DNA of 64,000 bases from an uncultured Prevotella sp. GTDB taxonomy: Bacteria > Bacteroidota > Bacteroidia > Bacteroidales > Bacteroidaceae. The notes beneath the pieces are model-generated. The model was not told where the DNA came from. It worked only from the letters and a program-made list of their open reading frames with translations, and did no database searches. Positions 61,428 to 64,000 of the stretch are shown here, piece by piece (position 1 is the first letter of the stretch; each line of letters opens with the position of its first letter). The stretch lies in assembly GCA_905236755.1 (NCBI GenBank), contig CAJOCR010000008.1, positions 1 through 64,000 of the forward strand. The letters run 5' to 3'. A program made the translations under genes and the position numbers.

Positions 61428-64000
61428 TTAAAATTCTATCACTACTTTACGTCCATTATTAATATACAGTCCCTTCTTGGTGGGCTTGCCGCTCAGACGC
61501 ACACCGTCGAGCGTGTACCATGCCTCGCTGTCGAAGGTCATCTCGCCCGTCTTGGTGTTGATGGTGCCGATGCCGGTTGTCTCTCCGTTGCTGCCTACCA
61601 GGCGCACAGTGATGCTCTGCGGCAGTTCCTCATCCGTAGCAGCTGCACCGCGGGTGAAGGAACGCGCATTGGCAGAATTCGGCTCGTTGTTCCACAGCAG
61701 GTATGCTCTCATCGGGAGAATCTTGGCGCCGCTGGCTACCCTTACGAAGTCACCCACATTAATGCCATCTTTCGCCACACCGGCAAAGCCGTAGGCACGG
61801 CCTATCTCTTCAGCGTCGTAATAATTGTTGGAATTCCATTCTTTAAACCAGTATGTTCCCTTAAACGTCCAGTGGCTGCCAGGGTCAGCCGTCTCGCAGT
61901 TGCCGCCGCTGCCGCCAACCTGGGTGAAGAGCCTTACACCCCCATTCGGAATATTGGGGAACGTCATGGTTGTCGCTGTAGGCATAAACAGATACGGCGT
62001 GTTGGCTTCCAGCGTGCCCTCATTATTTGTATCATTGCCTGTTTCCTGCATCGTAGCAACCCACTTATCGTTTTCTTTCTTTACGCCTACAAACTTATAG
62101 AACGTGCCGCCCTCTTCGCCATTGCAGGTATAGTTGAACGGCAGCATCACCGTCGAAGCCATGCCGGGAGTGAACACGCGGTTGCTGGTCACGTGATTCA
62201 CGGTTTTGTTAATAACAGAAGGAATATCGACTGGTTCTACCGATGTGCCGTCTAAAAACGCCGTCTTTCCGTTCTGGTCTTGATAAACGTATACTGAACC
62301 AAATTGATCTACTAAGTAGGGTGTGATGGTAAACGTCGCCTCTCTTGAGTCAGAGTAGTTGCCCATGCCGGTGATGGTGAAGATATAGTTGCCAGAATCC
62401 TGGACTGGGCCACTCGGAGCTGTCACGGTGTAGTCCTCATCCAGAGTGAGCACTGTCTCGCCATCCTTCACAGTGATGACGGGTGTCAATTCATTGCCCG
62501 TCCATGTCTGCGACGGAATGGTGACGGTGATGTCCTCGTTCGTCACGGACTTGACAATCTTAAACTCCTTCTCCACAGAGCCCAGCGATGCATAGTCGCC
62601 TTGGAAGGTAGCTATTACCTTAGCCGTGCCTGCATTTTCATTGTTCTCGTAGGAATATACATAATCCGTGCCTTGGATGAGATCGAGCGAGCCTGCCATA
62701 ACCAGCGGCTCAGGGGTGATTTCGCTGCCTGTATAGGTCTGGTCGGGCACGACATCCATCTGACCGACGGTTTTCAGAATAGATATATTCCACTTGCCAT
62801 TGCCGACATCAGTCATTGTGATGTCGTAGAAACCTGATTCGCCATTATTAAAGTCCGTGTCGCTTGCATACTGAACAAATGTTCCTGTGCCGCTGGAATA
62901 TGGAATGTTTACATCGTAGATGTCGTTATCTAAAAGAAATTGACAATAGCTGTTGTATTCATCATATTTCAGAATCTGATACGATTGCCACTGTTGAAGA
63001 TTTACCGTTGTCAAGCCATCGTAGATGGATGCCTCTTTAACATATCCACTTGGACCAAAATATCCCCACGCAAACTCCGTCGTGCCGTGAGTGCCCTGCT
63101 CAAATACTGCGCTCACCGTTACATTGCCATTAGGCATGAAGAAAGAATTGCTAGTTGATGCCAAGTCGTTGTTCTCAGCGTCCTTCACGACCAGTCTGCT
63201 CAGATGGTATCCGAAATCGGGCGTGGCGGTGATAGTTATCTGTTCGCCATACTTAGCCGTTTCTGCCGCACATGCTATCGAGCCATGCTCAATGTCGTCG
63301 GCAATGGTGATGGTGTAGTCGGTGTCGTCTATCGGTGTGATAACACGGCGGTCACCGTCCTCGATGATGGTGAAGTAGGTGCTTGCGGTGGCGGTCACAT
63401 CAGTCTCGGTCTCATTCTCAACGTGCATATAGGTCACGCTCTTGGTGATTGTCGATGCGTCCACTTTATCGATGGTATCGTAGATTTTGATTGCGTCGAT
63501 AGTTACCGAACTTCCATAATAAATGTAGCCATTACCAAGTCTTGCGTTGACAGTACCGCCTTTGATGATGATGCCGTCCATATGAGCGGTCATGTAGTTG
63601 CCGACGGTTCCAATGCCGATGCCGTTGTTGCCGCTTGCTGTAATCGTTCCGCTTTCGATAACAACGCTGCCTGCCGTAGCGTTAGCGTCCCACGTTCTGC
63701 CAAGACCAATACCTGCTGCGTAACTGCCATTACCCGTGGCGCTGAGCGAGCCGTCGCCCTTGATGGTGAGCGTAGTGCCGCTGCCACCAATCTGAATGCC
63801 AGCACTGCCAAAACTGTTAGAATTGTTAACGCTGTTCGTACCGACAAGGGTAATCTCCGCCGAACCTGCACAGATGACGCCGCCGTTAATCGTTGCGTTA
63901 TTGAGTGTGACGTTTGCACCGTCTGCAATCGTCACGGCGTAATTGGTCGAGCCAATCAGTATATTTCCGCCAACTGCTGTTAAATCACTTGTGGCTCCTG
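61428..64000 (-). CDS. Large secreted repeat protein (3' part, 5' end outside the window)
   Basis: The frame stays open to the window edge (first residues GATSDLTAVGG), giving at least 857 residues; a GTG at 63935 is only an internal codon. The N-terminal part is a beta-helix-like, Gly/Asn/Thr-rich region (VTLNNATINGGVI, LTIKGDGSLSATGNGSYAAG). A bacterial-repeat domain follows (GEQITITATPDFGYHL), then two Ig-like stretches (DQTYTGSEITPEPLV, SQTWTGNELTPVITV). The end (WYTLDGVRLSGKPTKKGLYI) is the C-terminal domain of many Prevotella surface proteins. Probably surface-exposed, perhaps an adhesin. The gene appears more GC-rich than its neighbours, which hints at a different origin. Confidence 0.88.
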   Translation of the reverse strand, partial: GATSDLTAVGGNILIGSTNYAVTIADGANVTLNNATINGGVICAGSAEITLVGTNSVNNSNSFGSAGIQIGGSGTTLTIKGDGSLSATGNGSYAAGIGLGRTWDANATAGSVVIESGTITASGNNGIGIGTVGNYMTAHMDGIIIKGGTVNARLGNGYIYYGSSVTIDAIKIYDTIDKVDASTITKSVTYMHVENETETDVTATASTYFTIIEDGDRRVITPIDDTDYTITIADDIEHGSIACAAETAKYGEQITITATPDFGYHLSRLVVKDAENNDLASTSNSFFMPNGNVTVSAVFEQGTHGTTEFAWGYFGPSGYVKEASIYDGLTTVNLQQWQSYQILKYDEYNSYCQFLLDNDIYDVNIPYSSGTGTFVQYASDTDFNNGESGFYDITMTDVGNGKWNISILKTVGQMDVVPDQTYTGSEITPEPLVMAGSLDLIQGTDYVYSYENNENAGTAKVIATFQGDYASLGSVEKEFKIVKSVTNEDITVTIPSQTWTGNELTPVITVKDGETVLTLDEDYTVTAPSGPVQDSGNYIFTITGMGNYSDSREATFTITPYLVDQFGSVYVYQDQNGKTAFLDGTSVEPVDIPSVINKTVNHVTSNRVFTPGMASTVMLPFNYTCNGEEGGTFYKFVGVKKENDKWVATMQETGNDTNNEGTLEANTPYLFMPTATTMTFPNIPNGGVRLFTQVGGSGGNCETADPGSHWTFKGTYWFKEWNSNNYYDAEEIGRAYGFAGVAKDGINVGDFVRVASGAKILPMRAYLLWNNEPNSANARSFTRGAAATDEELPQSITVRLVGSNGETTGIGTINTKTGEMTFDSEAWYTLDGVRLSGKPTKKGLYINNGRKVVIEF

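Noticed and set aside
61377..62255. Plus-strand 292-codon frame opposite the surface-protein gene
   Set aside because: It is a shadow of the GC-richer minus-strand gene, which has clear signature domains in its own frame.
63204..63983. Plus-strand 259-codon frame at the window end
   Set aside because: It is antisense to the repeat region of the surface protein and low in complexity, as expected for a shadow frame.

Overview
The window looks like chromosomal DNA of a gut or rumen Bacteroidales bacterium, most likely Prevotella/Segatella-like. The basis is two SusC/SusD pairs, promoters of the Bacteroidota type (TTTG, about 19-20 bp, TAnnTTTG), AT-rich intergenic DNA and lipoprotein signals ending in a Cys after a short hydrophobic stretch. 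No 16S gene or other marker allows a species call.

Region 1 (1-24.6 kb) is a glycan-use locus. It holds a secreted DUF4838 protein, SusC1/SusD1 plus a small secreted unknown protein, SusC2/SusD2, a GH3 enzyme broken by a small deletion, two GH92 alpha-mannosidases on opposite strands, a GH130 mannoside phosphorylase and a GH20 hexosaminidase also broken by a small deletion. GH92 + GH130 + GH20 is the enzyme set expected for taking apart N-glycan cores: remove Man, cleave GlcNAc, phosphorolyse Man-beta-1,4-GlcNAc. No endo-acting enzyme and no dedicated regulator are seen.

Region 2 (24.7-45.3 kb) is mostly core metabolism: pnp, rubredoxin, a B3/B4-domain protein, a thioredoxin-fold lipoprotein lacking its CXXC, a NUDIX hydrolase, a sialate O-acetylesterase-like enzyme, an alpha/beta-hydrolase, topA-aroK-speA-argB in a tight run, an ECF sigma factor with a membrane partner, a CPBP protease, ribF, a calcium P-type ATPase and a secreted TIM-barrel glycosidase-like protein. 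Intergenic DNA here carries families of short tandem repeats (7-bp and 11-bp units) and small palindromes. Some of them supply the stop codons of neighbouring genes.

Region 3 (45.4-60.4 kb) is an accessory island next to a tRNA-Met gene. The 3' end of this tRNA is duplicated 165 bp downstream, the usual mark of integrase-mediated insertion. Four helically phased copies of a GTGACCTT-like motif follow. Then comes one continuous transcription unit: XRE regulator, HsdM1, DUF1016/YhcG-type nuclease, HsdM2, HsdS, HsdR, an unrecognised 506-residue protein and an 823-residue double-HxK phospholipase D-like protein. All junctions overlap or are 24 bp or less. This is the best candidate for an undescribed system: a type I restriction locus with two different methylase subunits, an extra nuclease, and an unknown/PLD pair fused to its 3' end. 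A gene remnant and an AAA ATPase with a DUF234-like end follow.

Region 4 (60.4-64 kb) holds a 46-residue Bacteroidales small protein not evident from long reading frames, several strong RNA/DNA hairpins, and the 3' part of a large secreted repeat protein that runs off the window. Start choices, promoters and deletions were read by eye. All family names come from motif recognition and were not confirmed by a search.
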